Assembly: GCA_041552055.1 (NCBI GenBank)
Contig: JBFELO010000009.1
Span: 1 to 64,000 of the forward strand
From: JBFELO01 sp041552055
Lineage (GTDB): Bacteria; Acidobacteriota; Thermoanaerobaculia; Thermoanaerobaculales; Sulfomarinibacteraceae
Direction: 5' to 3'
DNA length: 64,000 nucleotides
Positions 1 through 8,965 of the stretch are shown in pieces. Made by a program: the position numbers and the translations under genes. Position 1 is the first letter of the stretch, and the number at the start of each line of letters is the position of its first letter. The notes below the pieces were generated by a model that saw nothing but the letters and a program-made list of their open reading frames with translations, had not been told where the DNA came from and searched no databases.

Positions 1-34
1 CCTGTATTTCTTGAGTCCCTGAAAGTTACGTTGG

Positions 35-1777
35 ATGGGGAGGTACGGACAATCCGTGGAGCCATCACAGCGGCCTCCGGCCGGCCACCAGGGGCCCCCT
101 CGCATCGACGAGACCGTCGTCGGTGAATCTGAGCTCGGCATCGAGACGTCGAAGACCGTGCGCGCCCTCACCAAGGCGTCGCGCGCCTGTCTGCTGTACG
201 ACTTCGACAATCAGGCGGTCGCCGAGTTCCTGCACGAGTTCGACCTGCGAATGGAACGCGTGCTCGTCAACGGCCCGCTGCATCTCGAGGTCAGGCCCTG
301 GGAGCTCGTCCGCGACGGCGAGGTCGTATACCACGATGATGACCGCGAGAAGTCACTCTCGTTCCGGCTCTATTACGACGGCGTTCGCGCCCTCACCTTT
401 CAGCCCGAAGTGACCTGGGACGAGCTCACCAAACTCGTGGGGATCCTGTCGATTCGCTACCTAGGCATCCGTCAGCAGGAGGACGACGTGGTCACCCTGC
501 TGTGGAAGGCCAACTTCAGGAATATCGACTTCCAGTCCGTTGAACAGTACGTCCCAGTCGACGACGAGGCGGACGCCGACACCGGGTCGCTTTCTCCGCA
601 CGAACGCCGCGTGCAACTGTACAACTCCGAGTACGAGTTCGAGCTGCCTTGGCCCGATCTGGCGGCCGACATCGATGTCGAGTATCGTGCCATCCCGGAA
701 GAGCAGCTCCAGATGCTGGCGAGCGAGGACGATTCCTCGGCCCTCCCCGGGCTGTGTCAGCGACTGGTAGCGCTCCTGGCGGGCCGTCTTGACGACAGTT
801 CGGGGGTGCTCCCGGTCGAGCTGTGCATCCCCCTCATCGAGGACGTCCGGGACTTCTTGTTGTCCGAGAATCAGCACCACTGCCTGCTGGAGACCGTTCG
901 GGCCGTGCACGGTGCGGCACAACGCCTGCCGGACTCGTCCGGTCGATCTGGCCTGCTGGCGGTGTTCACCGATCGCGACGCATTTGCCAGCATGGTCGAC
1001 ACCGCCATCGAGAAGAAACAGGCACCGGAAGCGCTCGTCGAGATCATCTCGGTCGCACCCCTCGACCAGCTCGAGGTGCTGCTGCAGGTGCTGGCGAGCC
1101 GCTGGTCCGCCGGTGGACGCGACGTCGGACGCCACATCCTGTCCAAGGCGCTCAGGGGCCGTGTTCGCGCGATCGGCGATCTCGTGCAGTCGACCGCCGG
1201 ATCGATTGCGGCCGATCTGCTGGAGCTCGTCGCCGAACTCGATCAGGAGTACGCGGCCCCGCTCGCTCTGGCCATGCTTCGACGAAACGATCGACCGTCA
1301 CGACTGAAGGCGCTCGAGGTTCTCGAACACCTCCCCTATCGAAGTGAAGTCGGAAGAGCACTCACCGAGACCGGCCTCGGTTCGGCCGACCCCGAGGTCC
1401 GAGCGAGATCCTCAGGGGTGCTCGCCGCCAACGGTGAGAAAAGAGCTGTCCCGGCGATCGCCAAGGCGTTTCAGGTTGGTGCTGACGCCGGGGTCGGGGG
1501 GGCACTGTTGGCTCCCCTGGCAATTTCCCTCGCCCGCCTTGACCCGGTTGTCGCGGTCGAACGGTTCCGTAATTGGCTGAAAGTCGGAGTCCGGCGTCCG
1601 CGCGGGCGGGATGCGGTCGACCCGATTCTCCAGGCCGTGGTCGAGGGTCTGTCGGCCGTTCCAGGAGCCGACGCCGCCCGACTGCTGCGCTCCATCCGTT
1701 CGCGTGCGGACAACGGTCTCAAGCAGCATTGCGATCGGTCGATCGCCCTCCAGAAGGAGCTCGCACGGCGTGTCTGA
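35..1777 (+). CDS. HEAT-repeat-like protein, unknown function
   Basis: I do not recognise a named family. The 580-residue product has no signal peptide or membrane segment. Residues 1-210 are acidic and mixed alpha/beta. From about residue 240 the sequence is mostly helical, with paired helices and a SADPEVRARSSGVLA stretch near residue 450 that reads like a HEAT/Armadillo repeat, so a protein-binding scaffold is inferred. An in-frame stop at 20-22 limits upstream extension. ATG at 35 is used here; GTG at 56, with GGGGAGG 12 nt upstream, is an alternative. The 3' end overlaps the next gene by 8 nt, so the two products are probably made together and may work together. Confidence 0.75.
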   Translation: MGRYGQSVEPSQRPPAGHQGPPRIDETVVGESELGIETSKTVRALTKASRACLLYDFDNQAVAEFLHEFDLRMERVLVNGPLHLEVRPWELVRDGEVVYHDDDREKSLSFRLYYDGVRALTFQPEVTWDELTKLVGILSIRYLGIRQQEDDVVTLLWKANFRNIDFQSVEQYVPVDDEADADTGSLSPHERRVQLYNSEYEFELPWPDLAADIDVEYRAIPEEQLQMLASEDDSSALPGLCQRLVALLAGRLDDSSGVLPVELCIPLIEDVRDFLLSENQHHCLLETVRAVHGAAQRLPDSSGRSGLLAVFTDRDAFASMVDTAIEKKQAPEALVEIISVAPLDQLEVLLQVLASRWSAGGRDVGRHILSKALRGRVRAIGDLVQSTAGSIAADLLELVAELDQEYAAPLALAMLRRNDRPSRLKALEVLEHLPYRSEVGRALTETGLGSADPEVRARSSGVLAANGEKRAVPAIAKAFQVGADAGVGGALLAPLAISLARLDPVVAVERFRNWLKVGVRRPRGRDAVDPILQAVVEGLSAVPGADAARLLRSIRSRADNGLKQHCDRSIALQKELARRV

Positions 1778-3269
1778 GCGCGCCCGCACCGCTCAACGCA
1801 GCCTCGGCCGCACCCTGCGACGAGCTCACCTGGTAGAGGACCGGGCGCTCGCGCGAACGGTTCGCGACCTCGGCGAACGACTCGCACACATCAACCACGG
1901 TCTGCTCCAGCTGGTGAAGCTCCACGACGTTGCAAATGCCGCCTTGGACAGCCCCTTGAACGAGTTCCAGCACGTCCTCAAGTGTCTGATCGAGCTGCTC
2001 GGCCCCGTGAACCTCGTCTGCGTCGAGGATCACGTCTACGTCAACGACATTCGGGTGCGATTCGATCTGCACCACGAGCATGCCCGGGCCCTCGAGCAGA
2101 TGCTGCGGCGCCACAACGTGGGAGGCATCACCTATTTCGGCGAGCTGACCTCGGACCAGGTTCGTGCCGCGCTGTCACTGTTCGCCGGTGAGGCCGACCC
2201 GCGGCGACCACGGACGGCACTCCAGCAGCGGCTCAATCGGGAGGGTCTCTCGAGCATCGAGCTCCAGCCCACGTTCAGATTGCTCGATGACCGCCGGCGA
2301 GTCGACCACGACGTCGCCGAGGCCTACCGCGCGGCGGCAGGTGTGCTCGCCGAGACGTTTGCCAACATGAGCGCGGGCAGGCTCCCGAATCCGCTGCCGC
2401 TGCGGCGAACCATCAACGATATCCTTGACGCGACCGAGGACAAAGACCTGGCACGCATCGCATTCGAGGTCGACACCACGGCGCCGGACTTCGCACAGCA
2501 CGCGCTCATGGTGGCCAACCTCTCAATGCTGATCGGACGCGCCGCCGGTCTGCCCGAGGCTTCGGTCTCTGACCTCGGGGTTGCCGCCGCGTTGCACGAC
2601 ATCGGTTTCTGTTCCGATCCCGAGGGTCAGCGGGCCGCATTCGAACGACACACCCTGTCCGGAGCCCACGCGATGTTGCGTCAGCGCGGTTTCCACGAGG
2701 CCCGCATTCGGCGCCTGCTGGTACTCCTCGAGCACCACCAACCCGCCACCGACCCGCCGGCCAATCCATCTCTGCACTCCAGGATCGTTCACATCGCCGA
2801 CGACTACGACACATTGACGCGCCACCGCAGTCATCGAGGTCCGGTGCACGCACCGGTCGACGCGGTTCGGTTGATGTCGGCCGTCCCCGACTACGACCCG
2901 GTATTGGTCCAGCTTTTCATCAACCGCATGGGCAAGTATCCTCCGGGGTCCGTGCGGCGTCTGGGCGACGGAACTCTCGTGGTTTCCCTCAGCGGTGTCC
3001 GCACTCCCGAGACCTTCGCGACTCCGCGCTGCAAGGTGGTTCGCATGGCCGGCGGCGGGCCGCCGCCCCAGGAGCTCTGGGTCGATCTCGCAAAGGGGGG
3101 ACGGGTGGAAGAGGTGCTCGGATCGCGCCTGCTGCAGCTCGAAACCGTCCCGTCGCCGGAACCGGTCTCCCCTGCCGAGCCTGCCTCGCCGCCGACGCGA
3201 CCCACCTTCGGCAGCCCGTACCTGAAGGCGCCGAAACCACCGAAGCCAAAGGCAAACGGCGGAGAGTGA
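1770..3269 (+). CDS. HD-domain protein, degenerate HD-GYP type
   Basis: A 499-residue protein. Residues 1-180 resemble the N-terminal part of its upstream neighbour's type of helical domain. Residues about 235-430 form an HD domain: ALHDIGF (H276-D277), a downstream RHTLSGAH, a double His at 322-323 and an ADDYDTLT segment near 343, all typical of HD-GYP cyclic-di-GMP phosphodiesterases. The GYP loop itself is not recognisable between HHQ and RIVHIADDYD, so catalytic activity toward c-di-GMP is doubtful. The C-terminal 90 residues are Pro-rich. GTG 1770 is chosen because AGAAGGAG lies 10 nt upstream and the 8-nt overlap with the preceding stop gives translational coupling. An HD-based signalling role is inference. 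Confidence 0.8.
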   Translation: MSERARTAQRSLGRTLRRAHLVEDRALARTVRDLGERLAHINHGLLQLVKLHDVANAALDSPLNEFQHVLKCLIELLGPVNLVCVEDHVYVNDIRVRFDLHHEHARALEQMLRRHNVGGITYFGELTSDQVRAALSLFAGEADPRRPRTALQQRLNREGLSSIELQPTFRLLDDRRRVDHDVAEAYRAAAGVLAETFANMSAGRLPNPLPLRRTINDILDATEDKDLARIAFEVDTTAPDFAQHALMVANLSMLIGRAAGLPEASVSDLGVAAALHDIGFCSDPEGQRAAFERHTLSGAHAMLRQRGFHEARIRRLLVLLEHHQPATDPPANPSLHSRIVHIADDYDTLTRHRSHRGPVHAPVDAVRLMSAVPDYDPVLVQLFINRMGKYPPGSVRRLGDGTLVVSLSGVRTPETFATPRCKVVRMAGGGPPPQELWVDLAKGGRVEEVLGSRLLQLETVPSPEPVSPAEPASPPTRPTFGSPYLKAPKPPKPKANGGE

Positions 3270-3343
3270 CGGACTCTCTCCGAGACCTGCATCGTCTCGT
3301 CCGCCGAACGAGACAACCGATGAATGATCCGGACGCTGAAACA

Positions 3344-3426
3344 CCCGTCTCCGTATCCGTCTCCGTATCCCATCCTCGCTCGGTTACGAGCGGCAACTCG
3401 AGCACGGAGACGGATACGGAGACGGG
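3344..3426. repeat. Inverted repeat of GTNYCC hexamers between convergent genes
   Basis: Two 22-nt arms, 3344-3365 and 3405-3426, are perfect reverse complements built from CCGTCT/CCGTAT hexamers. The 39-nt spacer holds a smaller hairpin (CGCTCG at 3377 with CGAGCG at 3387). The element sits between the convergent ends of the HD-domain gene and the MBL hydrolase gene. There is no T-tract, so it is not a classical intrinsic terminator, though a transcript from either strand would fold into a long hairpin. It belongs to a repeat family found elsewhere in the window. Confidence 0.85.
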
Positions 3427-3462
3427 CGCTCTCCTGAATCGAGCGACTCGGCTGGGCGCCGG

Positions 3463-4104
3463 CTAACCACGCACAAAGGGATTCGTGCTCCGCTCGCGTC
3501 CGATGGTTGTGTCCGGACCGTGGCCGGTGATGATCCTGGTCTCATCGGGCAGCGTGTAGAGCTGCTCGCGAATCGATTGCTCGAGCACCGAAAAGGAGCC
3601 CCCGAAGAGGTCCGTCCGCCCAATCGAGCCGGCAAACAGGACGTCTCCGACAATGGCGGTCGGTTCCGGAGCTCCGGAAACCACGAACACGACGCCCCCG
3701 GGGGAGTGGCCGGGCGTGTGCCGCACCTCGAGCGTGAGTCCCCCGAGGTCGACTGCCTGGTCGTGCTCCAACCACAGGGAAGGCTCCGGCGGAGACTCGA
3801 CCTCGAGCCCGAACATTCTCGCCTGCATGCCGAGGCCGCGGTACAGGTCGAGCTCGTCCCGGTGGAGCCCGATCGGGATCTCACCGCCGAGCCGCCGAGC
3901 CAGGCCCGCGGTGCCACCGGCGTGGTCCAGGTGGCCGTGGGTGTGCAGGATCATCACCGGCCGGAGGCCACTTGCAGTCACACGACCGTGGATCCGCTCC
4001 GCCTCTCCGCCGGGATCGATCACGGCGAGGACGCCCGCATCGCGGTCACCGATCAGTACGCAATTCGCCTGGATCGGACCGACCGGGAAGACCTCGAGAA
4101 ACAC
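3463..4104 (-). CDS. MBL-fold metallo-hydrolase (glyoxalase II-like)
   Basis: A 213-residue cytosolic metallo-beta-lactamase-fold hydrolase of the hydroxyacylglutathione-hydrolase/YcbL type. The metal-binding motif THGHLDH is at residues 55-61, followed by HTPGHSPGG, the GDVLFAGSIGRTD segment carrying the bridging Asp, and a C-terminal GHGPDTT His motif. The length matches single-domain glyoxalase-II-like proteins (about 210) rather than full GloB (about 250). The substrate cannot be read from sequence; a thioester such as S-lactoylglutathione is usual for the family. It converges on the upstream HD-domain gene and is separated from it by the hexamer inverted repeat. The downstream nucleoside phosphorylase gene lies on the same strand about 100 nt upstream. 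Confidence 0.9.
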   Translation of the reverse strand: MFLEVFPVGPIQANCVLIGDRDAGVLAVIDPGGEAERIHGRVTASGLRPVMILHTHGHLDHAGGTAGLARRLGGEIPIGLHRDELDLYRGLGMQARMFGLEVESPPEPSLWLEHDQAVDLGGLTLEVRHTPGHSPGGVVFVVSGAPEPTAIVGDVLFAGSIGRTDLFGGSFSVLEQSIREQLYTLPDETRIITGHGPDTTIGRERSTNPFVRG

Positions 4105-4204
4105 CGCCGCCTACCTCGGAGGTCGCGCCGCGGAGTGCACGACCGTACATCGGCGTCGGCCGGGCCTGTCTGCAGTGCGGCTTTCGACTCTCGGATTCCG
4201 CATG

Positions 4205-5041
4205 CTACTCGAAAATCCTCTCAACCAGAAGGCCGATGAGCCGCTTGAGTCGTTCGGCCGCGTTCTTGCCCTCCTCGAGCACCTCGGCGTGCGTCAGCGG
4301 CCGGTCCACCAGACCGGCCGCCGGGTTGGCGGCGAGAGACAGAACCAGCACCCGCATGCCCATTTGTCGCGCCGCGATCACCTCCGGCACCGTGGACATC
4401 CCGACCACCGTACCGCCTATCTGACTCAACATCCGCACTTCGGCCGGGGTCTCGAACGACGGCCCCAGAACTGCGGCGTACACACCCTCTCGGACCTCGA
4501 ATCCCACCTCGGTCGACGCCGCGACGGCCAACCGCCGAAGATACGGGTCGTACGCCTCGCTCATGTCGGGGAACTGTGCGCCAAAATCGATACTCCCCGC
4601 TCCCACCAAAGGGTTTGAGCCCTGCAGGTTGAGGTGGTCGGAGACCACCACCAGCGAGCCGGCCGCGATGTCGGGATCTAGAGCTCCGGTGGCATTGGTG
4701 GCCAGCATCAATTCGGCGCCGAGCAGGCCTGCGAGACGCACCGGCGCCACCACCTGCTCCGGGGTGTAGCCCTGATAGAGGTGGAACCGCCCGTTCATGA
4801 CGACGAGGGTCTCGTCGGCCCTCCGCCACAGCGTGAGTGTCTGACGGTGGCCCGCCAGCTCGTGCAAAGGGAAGGGCAATACCTCGGCGAGGGCAATCTC
4901 TTCGGCACGGTCCCAGCCGGGAATCTCCAGGGCCAGCCCGGAGCCCGCCACCAGCAGCCCGCGCACTCTCCCGGGTTTCCAGCTCGAACTGAATTCCCGG
5001 GCAATCCCGCGCAATCGATCGAGGGTGAACTCGGCAGTCAC
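4205..5041 (-). CDS. punA: Purine nucleoside phosphorylase
   Basis: A trimeric-class (PNP-I) purine nucleoside phosphorylase that cleaves inosine or guanosine with phosphate in purine salvage. Family motifs in order: GSGLAL phosphate loop, GRFHLYQGY, TNATGAL (family form TNAAGGL), SDHLNLQGSNPL, GPSFETPAEVRML, VGMSTVPEVIAARQMGM and SLAANPAAGL. GTG at 5041 is chosen because it gives the family's usual N-terminus just before the first helix (278 residues). GTG at 5107 would add 22 residues and use up the AT-rich stretch that probably holds the promoter. Neither start has a strong ribosome-binding site. The gene is divergent from smc. Confidence 0.93.
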   Translation of the reverse strand: MTAEFTLDRLRGIAREFSSSWKPGRVRGLLVAGSGLALEIPGWDRAEEIALAEVLPFPLHELAGHRQTLTLWRRADETLVVMNGRFHLYQGYTPEQVVAPVRLAGLLGAELMLATNATGALDPDIAAGSLVVVSDHLNLQGSNPLVGAGSIDFGAQFPDMSEAYDPYLRRLAVAASTEVGFEVREGVYAAVLGPSFETPAEVRMLSQIGGTVVGMSTVPEVIAARQMGMRVLVLSLAANPAAGLVDRPLTHAEVLEEGKNAAERLKRLIGLLVERIFE

Positions 5042-5107
5042 GGCGGGGAGGGTAGCACAGACAGACTCCTGCCGGACGCGGTTCAGGCCGCCCGTGTCCG
5101 TGCTCAC

Positions 5108-5140
5108 TTTCCCTAATTCGCCTATTTTGATACCTTGTCG
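5108..5140. promoter_or_regulatory. Probable divergent promoter region (punA / smc)
   Basis: This AT-rich stretch, with TTTCCCTAATTCG and TATTTTGATACC, stands out from the GC-rich surroundings and separates two divergent genes. It is the only plausible place for both promoters, but no clear -35/-10 pair can be assigned. Confidence 0.35.
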
Positions 5141-5146
5141 CCGGCG

Positions 5147-8100
5147 ATGACGAGGGTTCGTCTCAAATCACTCAAGCTGACCGGTTTCAAGTCGTTCCCG
5201 GACGAGGTCGAGCTGACCTTTCCGAGCGACGTGTCGGCGATCATCGGACCGAACGGGTGTGGCAAGTCCAACGTCGTGGATGCCATTCTCTGGGTGATGG
5301 GCGAGCAGAGCCCGTCCCTATTGCGGCTCAAGCAGATGGGGGAAGTGGTCTTCGCGGGTGCGACCGGTCGCTCGCCGGCCGGCGCCGCCGAGGTCGCCCT
5401 CACGCTCCAGTCGGACGACGGCCACTGGAAAGAGACCGACGGGCGACTCGAGATTCGTCGCAGAGTGTACCGGAGCGGACCCTCGGAGTACCGTCTCAAC
5501 GGCAAGAACGCCCGCCTCAAGGACGTCATCGACGAGCTGCTGACCGTGGGCCTTGGCACCCGCGACTACTCGATCATCGAGCAGGGTCGGGTCGGCCAGG
5601 TGCTGTCGGCGAGACCTACCGACCGGCGCGCGCTGATCGAGGAGGCGGCCGGCATCACGCGGTACAAGAGACGCCGGCACGAGGCCCAGCTCAAGCTCGA
5701 GCACACCCGCCAAAACCTCACGCGGATCGAGGACGTGATTGGCGAGGTGACGCGATCCCTTCGGTCGTTGAAGCGGCAGGCCCGACAGGCCGAGCGGCAC
5801 GAACAGCTGCGACAGCAACTGCGCGACAAGATCCGGTGCATGTTGACCCTGGAGGTCCACCGGGTCGCCGGACAGCGTGACGAGCTCACCAGACACTGCG
5901 CTCAGGCCGAAAACGACCTGGCTGCGACGAGTGCTGCGCTCGGCAGCACCGAAGCCGAGCTCTCCGAGGCTCGGACCGCGCTGGAGGCCGAACGCACCGA
6001 GGTCGAGGCTGAGCGCACGGTGGTCGCCGAGCTCCTCGCGTCCCGTGAACGTCTCGAGACCTTCGTCGAACGCTCCTCGGACCTCATTGACAACCTGAAC
6101 GTCTCGCTCGAGCGGACGCGGCGGGACGCGGCCACCTTGGCGTCGAACCGCGCCGAGCTCACCGATCGCCTCGGTGTCGCGGCCGCGCGTGCCGGCGCGC
6201 TCGCCGAGGCTCTCGAGCGGGTTCGGCAGCGCGTCGCAGAGGCCGAGAGCACGGACGCCGAAGCCCGAGAGTCGCTCCGATCAGCCGAGAGCAAGGCCGA
6301 AGCCCAGCGACAGGACCTCCTCCGCACCATCTCGACACTCACGACCACCCGGAACCGACTCGGCGAGACCGAGCGCGAGCAGGATCGCGTGGGCTACGCC
6401 CTGACCCAGCTCGAGCATGAGCGAGATGGGCTGGCCACTCGGCGAGCCGCGGTCGCGGACCGCACGGACACCGCGATCGAGGCCAGCAGAGCCGCCGCGG
6501 CGGTCGCAGAGAAGCTCGCGGAGCAGCGCCAGGCCCTGGCCACGGAGCGGTCCACTCTCGTGCGTGAGGAGGGCAATGCCAAGCAGGATGCCGAGTCCCT
6601 GGGCCGCGAGCTGTGGGAGCTGCGCCACCGGCTCATCGGGATCGAGCGTGAGCTGGCCAGGCATACGGCCGCGACCGAACAGCTGCTCGAGGTCATCCCC
6701 GAGCGGTCCCTCATCGGACAGGTGAGCGACTTCCTGCACCCCGAGGAGGGCATGGCGCCGGTGATGGAGCGAGTGTGGCACGACTGGCTGGAACTCCCGG
6801 TGATAGCCTCGGCGGGCCTCGACACGGACCAGTTGGCGAGGCTCGCGAACCTCGATGAGCGGATCCGTCTCGTGGTCGCGAGCGATGCTCCGCCTCCTTC
6901 CGGTCGCCCAACCCCCGGAGGTTCTGAGTCGCTGGTCGAGCGCGCCGGCATCGCCGCAGAGCACCTGCCGTGGATCGCCCGCACCCTGCCGGCAGCGTAC
7001 GTCTGTAGTGACGGAGAGCGGGCGCGACTGCTCGCCGAACGGCACCCGGACGCGGTGTTTGTCGGGTCGGACAATGTGGTGTGGCGTGGCCGCACCATGG
7101 AGCCTCCCACCGCCGGCACACGGCTTCGCGGAGTGCTGGCGCTGCGCGACGACCAACGGGAACTCAAGGCCGAAATCGAACGAAAATCTGCCGCCGCCGA
7201 AGCCGCGACCGCCCGCCACCGGGAGATCTCGGCCGGGCTCGCAGAGGTCGAGCAGCGCGTGGTGGCCCTGGACGGCAGGCTGGTGCAGGCGGAGCAGGAA
7301 CGGGCCCGCACCGCGGCAGTGGAGGATTCGTTGCGCGAGGAGCGTGCACGCCTCGAACGGGAGTGCGATGAGGTCGATGCCGAGATCTCCCGCAACCGCA
7401 CGCTCAAGGGTGACCTCAAGAAGCGGCACGCGAAGCTGGAGCACGAGGTCGCAGCGATCTCGACCCGCAACGAGGATCTCGAGAATGCGCTCGAGATCGC
7501 CGGCGCGGCCCTCGAAGGGGAACGCGATGCGGCGAACGAGGCGCTGCGGCGGCTCGACCAGTGGCGGGCGGAGGCCCGGTTGGCCAGTGAGAGGGACGCC
7601 GCCGCGCGAGCGGAACTGGAGCGACTCGAGGCCGAAGCCGCGACGCTCGACCAGCAGATTGCCAAGCTCGACACGGACGCCACCACGCTGGAGGCGGATC
7701 TCAGCCGCACCGAGGACGAGGTGGTCCAGTCTCGTGCGCGCCTGGTCGAGGAGCACGGCTCCCTGGCATCCGCACGAGACCGAGAACGACAGCTCGCCGA
7801 GAGGGTACAGCAGTTCGCCACGACGGTGGAACAACTGGACGGTGAAGTGCGCGAACGACGTGAGGAGCACGAGCGCGCCCGCGAACAGCTCCACGCTTTG
7901 GAGGTCGACCAAACGCGCCTCGACTCCAGCTGGGATCGGCTCCGCGAGTCCGCGGCCGGCGAGCTGCACATCACGCCGGAGGAGCTGCTCGAAGCGGAGC
8001 CCGTGGGGGAAGAGGACCTCGAAGAGCTCGAGGAGTCCATCGAGTCGCTCCGCACGCGGCTCGAGAGATTGGGCCCGGTCAATCTGCTCGCGCTGCGAGA

Positions 8101-8665
8101 GGTGCAGGAACTGGAGCAGAGATCGACCTTCCTCAAGGAGCAGCGCAGCGACCTGGTTGCTGCGCTCGGCAAGCTCGACGCGACCGTGCACGAGATCGAC
8201 GCGGTGTGTACGGAGCGGTTCGTCGACACCCTCGAGCGGGTCAACACAGTTTTCCACGAGACCTTCAGCTCGCTGTTCGGGGGTGGCAGCGCGTTGCTCG
8301 AGCTCGTGGATCCGGACGATCCGCTGGAATCCGGCATCGACATCACGGCACAGCCCCCCGGGAAGAAGACCCAGTCGGTGCAGCTCCTGTCGGGGGGCGA
8401 GAAGGCACTCACCGCCCTCGCATTGCTGATCTCTCTGTTCCGCATCAAACCATCGCCGTTCTGCGTGCTCGACGAGGTCGACGCCCCGCTCGATGACGCC
8501 AACGTGGAGCGCCTCGTGGATTTGATTCACGCCATGACCGAGCACACCCAGTTCGTCCTCATCACCCACAACCGGCGCACGATGCAACGTGCCGAGGTGC
8601 TCTACGGCGTGACCATGGAACGTCCCGGCGTCTCCAAGTTGGTGTCCGTCCGCCTCGAAGAGTGA
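5147..8665 (+). CDS. smc: Chromosome segregation protein SMC
   Basis: A full-length (1,172-residue) SMC ATPase, the core of the bacterial condensin that organises and segregates the chromosome with ScpA/ScpB. Walker A is GPNGCGKS at residues 34-41. Two long coiled coils rich in Arg/Glu/Leu heptads run from about 165-490 and 660-1000. They are interrupted by a hinge domain near residues 515-650, which begins LIGQVSDFLHPEEG. The ABC signature LLSGGEKALTAL is at about 1080-1091 and Walker B CVLDEVDAPLDD follows at about 1105. ATG 5147 is preferred to the in-frame TTG at 5135 because it gives the normal SMC N-terminus. No scpA or scpB lies beside it. Confidence 0.97.
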   Translation: MTRVRLKSLKLTGFKSFPDEVELTFPSDVSAIIGPNGCGKSNVVDAILWVMGEQSPSLLRLKQMGEVVFAGATGRSPAGAAEVALTLQSDDGHWKETDGRLEIRRRVYRSGPSEYRLNGKNARLKDVIDELLTVGLGTRDYSIIEQGRVGQVLSARPTDRRALIEEAAGITRYKRRRHEAQLKLEHTRQNLTRIEDVIGEVTRSLRSLKRQARQAERHEQLRQQLRDKIRCMLTLEVHRVAGQRDELTRHCAQAENDLAATSAALGSTEAELSEARTALEAERTEVEAERTVVAELLASRERLETFVERSSDLIDNLNVSLERTRRDAATLASNRAELTDRLGVAAARAGALAEALERVRQRVAEAESTDAEARESLRSAESKAEAQRQDLLRTISTLTTTRNRLGETEREQDRVGYALTQLEHERDGLATRRAAVADRTDTAIEASRAAAAVAEKLAEQRQALATERSTLVREEGNAKQDAESLGRELWELRHRLIGIERELARHTAATEQLLEVIPERSLIGQVSDFLHPEEGMAPVMERVWHDWLELPVIASAGLDTDQLARLANLDERIRLVVASDAPPPSGRPTPGGSESLVERAGIAAEHLPWIARTLPAAYVCSDGERARLLAERHPDAVFVGSDNVVWRGRTMEPPTAGTRLRGVLALRDDQRELKAEIERKSAAAEAATARHREISAGLAEVEQRVVALDGRLVQAEQERARTAAVEDSLREERARLERECDEVDAEISRNRTLKGDLKKRHAKLEHEVAAISTRNEDLENALEIAGAALEGERDAANEALRRLDQWRAEARLASERDAAARAELERLEAEAATLDQQIAKLDTDATTLEADLSRTEDEVVQSRARLVEEHGSLASARDRERQLAERVQQFATTVEQLDGEVRERREEHERAREQLHALEVDQTRLDSSWDRLRESAAGELHITPEELLEAEPVGEEDLEELEESIESLRTRLERLGPVNLLALREVQELEQRSTFLKEQRSDLVAALGKLDATVHEIDAVCTERFVDTLERVNTVFHETFSSLFGGGSALLELVDPDDPLESGIDITAQPPGKKTQSVQLLSGGEKALTALALLISLFRIKPSPFCVLDEVDAPLDDANVERLVDLIHAMTEHTQFVLITHNRRTMQRAEVLYGVTMERPGVSKLVSVRLEE

Positions 8666-8796
8666 CTCCGGCCTCGTGACCCGCCCGTCAAAACACCTCG
8701 AGATGACCGCTGGCACCGACGTTCCGTCCGCCCGGCTGAAGTGAGCTGTCCTCGTCCTGCACCACGCTGGTGGTAAGATGTATTTGGAGGGGACCC

Positions 8797-8829
8797 TTTT
8801 CTCAGGAACAGGAATCGTTCTTGAGAAAA
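8797..8829 (+). other. 13-bp stem-loop upstream of the S74 protein gene
   Basis: TTTTCTCAGGAAC (8797-8809) pairs with GTTCTTGAGAAAA (8817-8829) around a 7-nt loop, with one G-U pair. The stem is AT-rich at its base and no T-tract follows on either strand, so it is not a standard terminator. It lies in the 300-nt gap between smc and the next gene and could be a leader structure or an operator. The rest of this gap holds no gene that I can support. Confidence 0.5.
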
Positions 8830-8965
8830 TTATGCACAACAATGCACATCACTGCGCCGACCCGGCGCAGGACTGCTCGGCGCGACTTCAGTCTTGACGG
8901 TCCCACGCTCCGCTGCGAGCTCACCTCTGCGGCACGAGACTCGGAACACGAGGGGAGGACCAACC

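Noticed and set aside
8797..8829. Stem-loop as an intrinsic terminator for smc
   Set aside because: It has no T-tract on the plus strand after the stem and lies about 130 nt beyond the smc stop.
6281..8842. Very long open frame (853 codons) on the minus strand opposite smc
   Set aside because: It is antisense to the clearly conserved SMC coiled-coil and head region and has no recognisable domain. High GC keeps antisense frames open.
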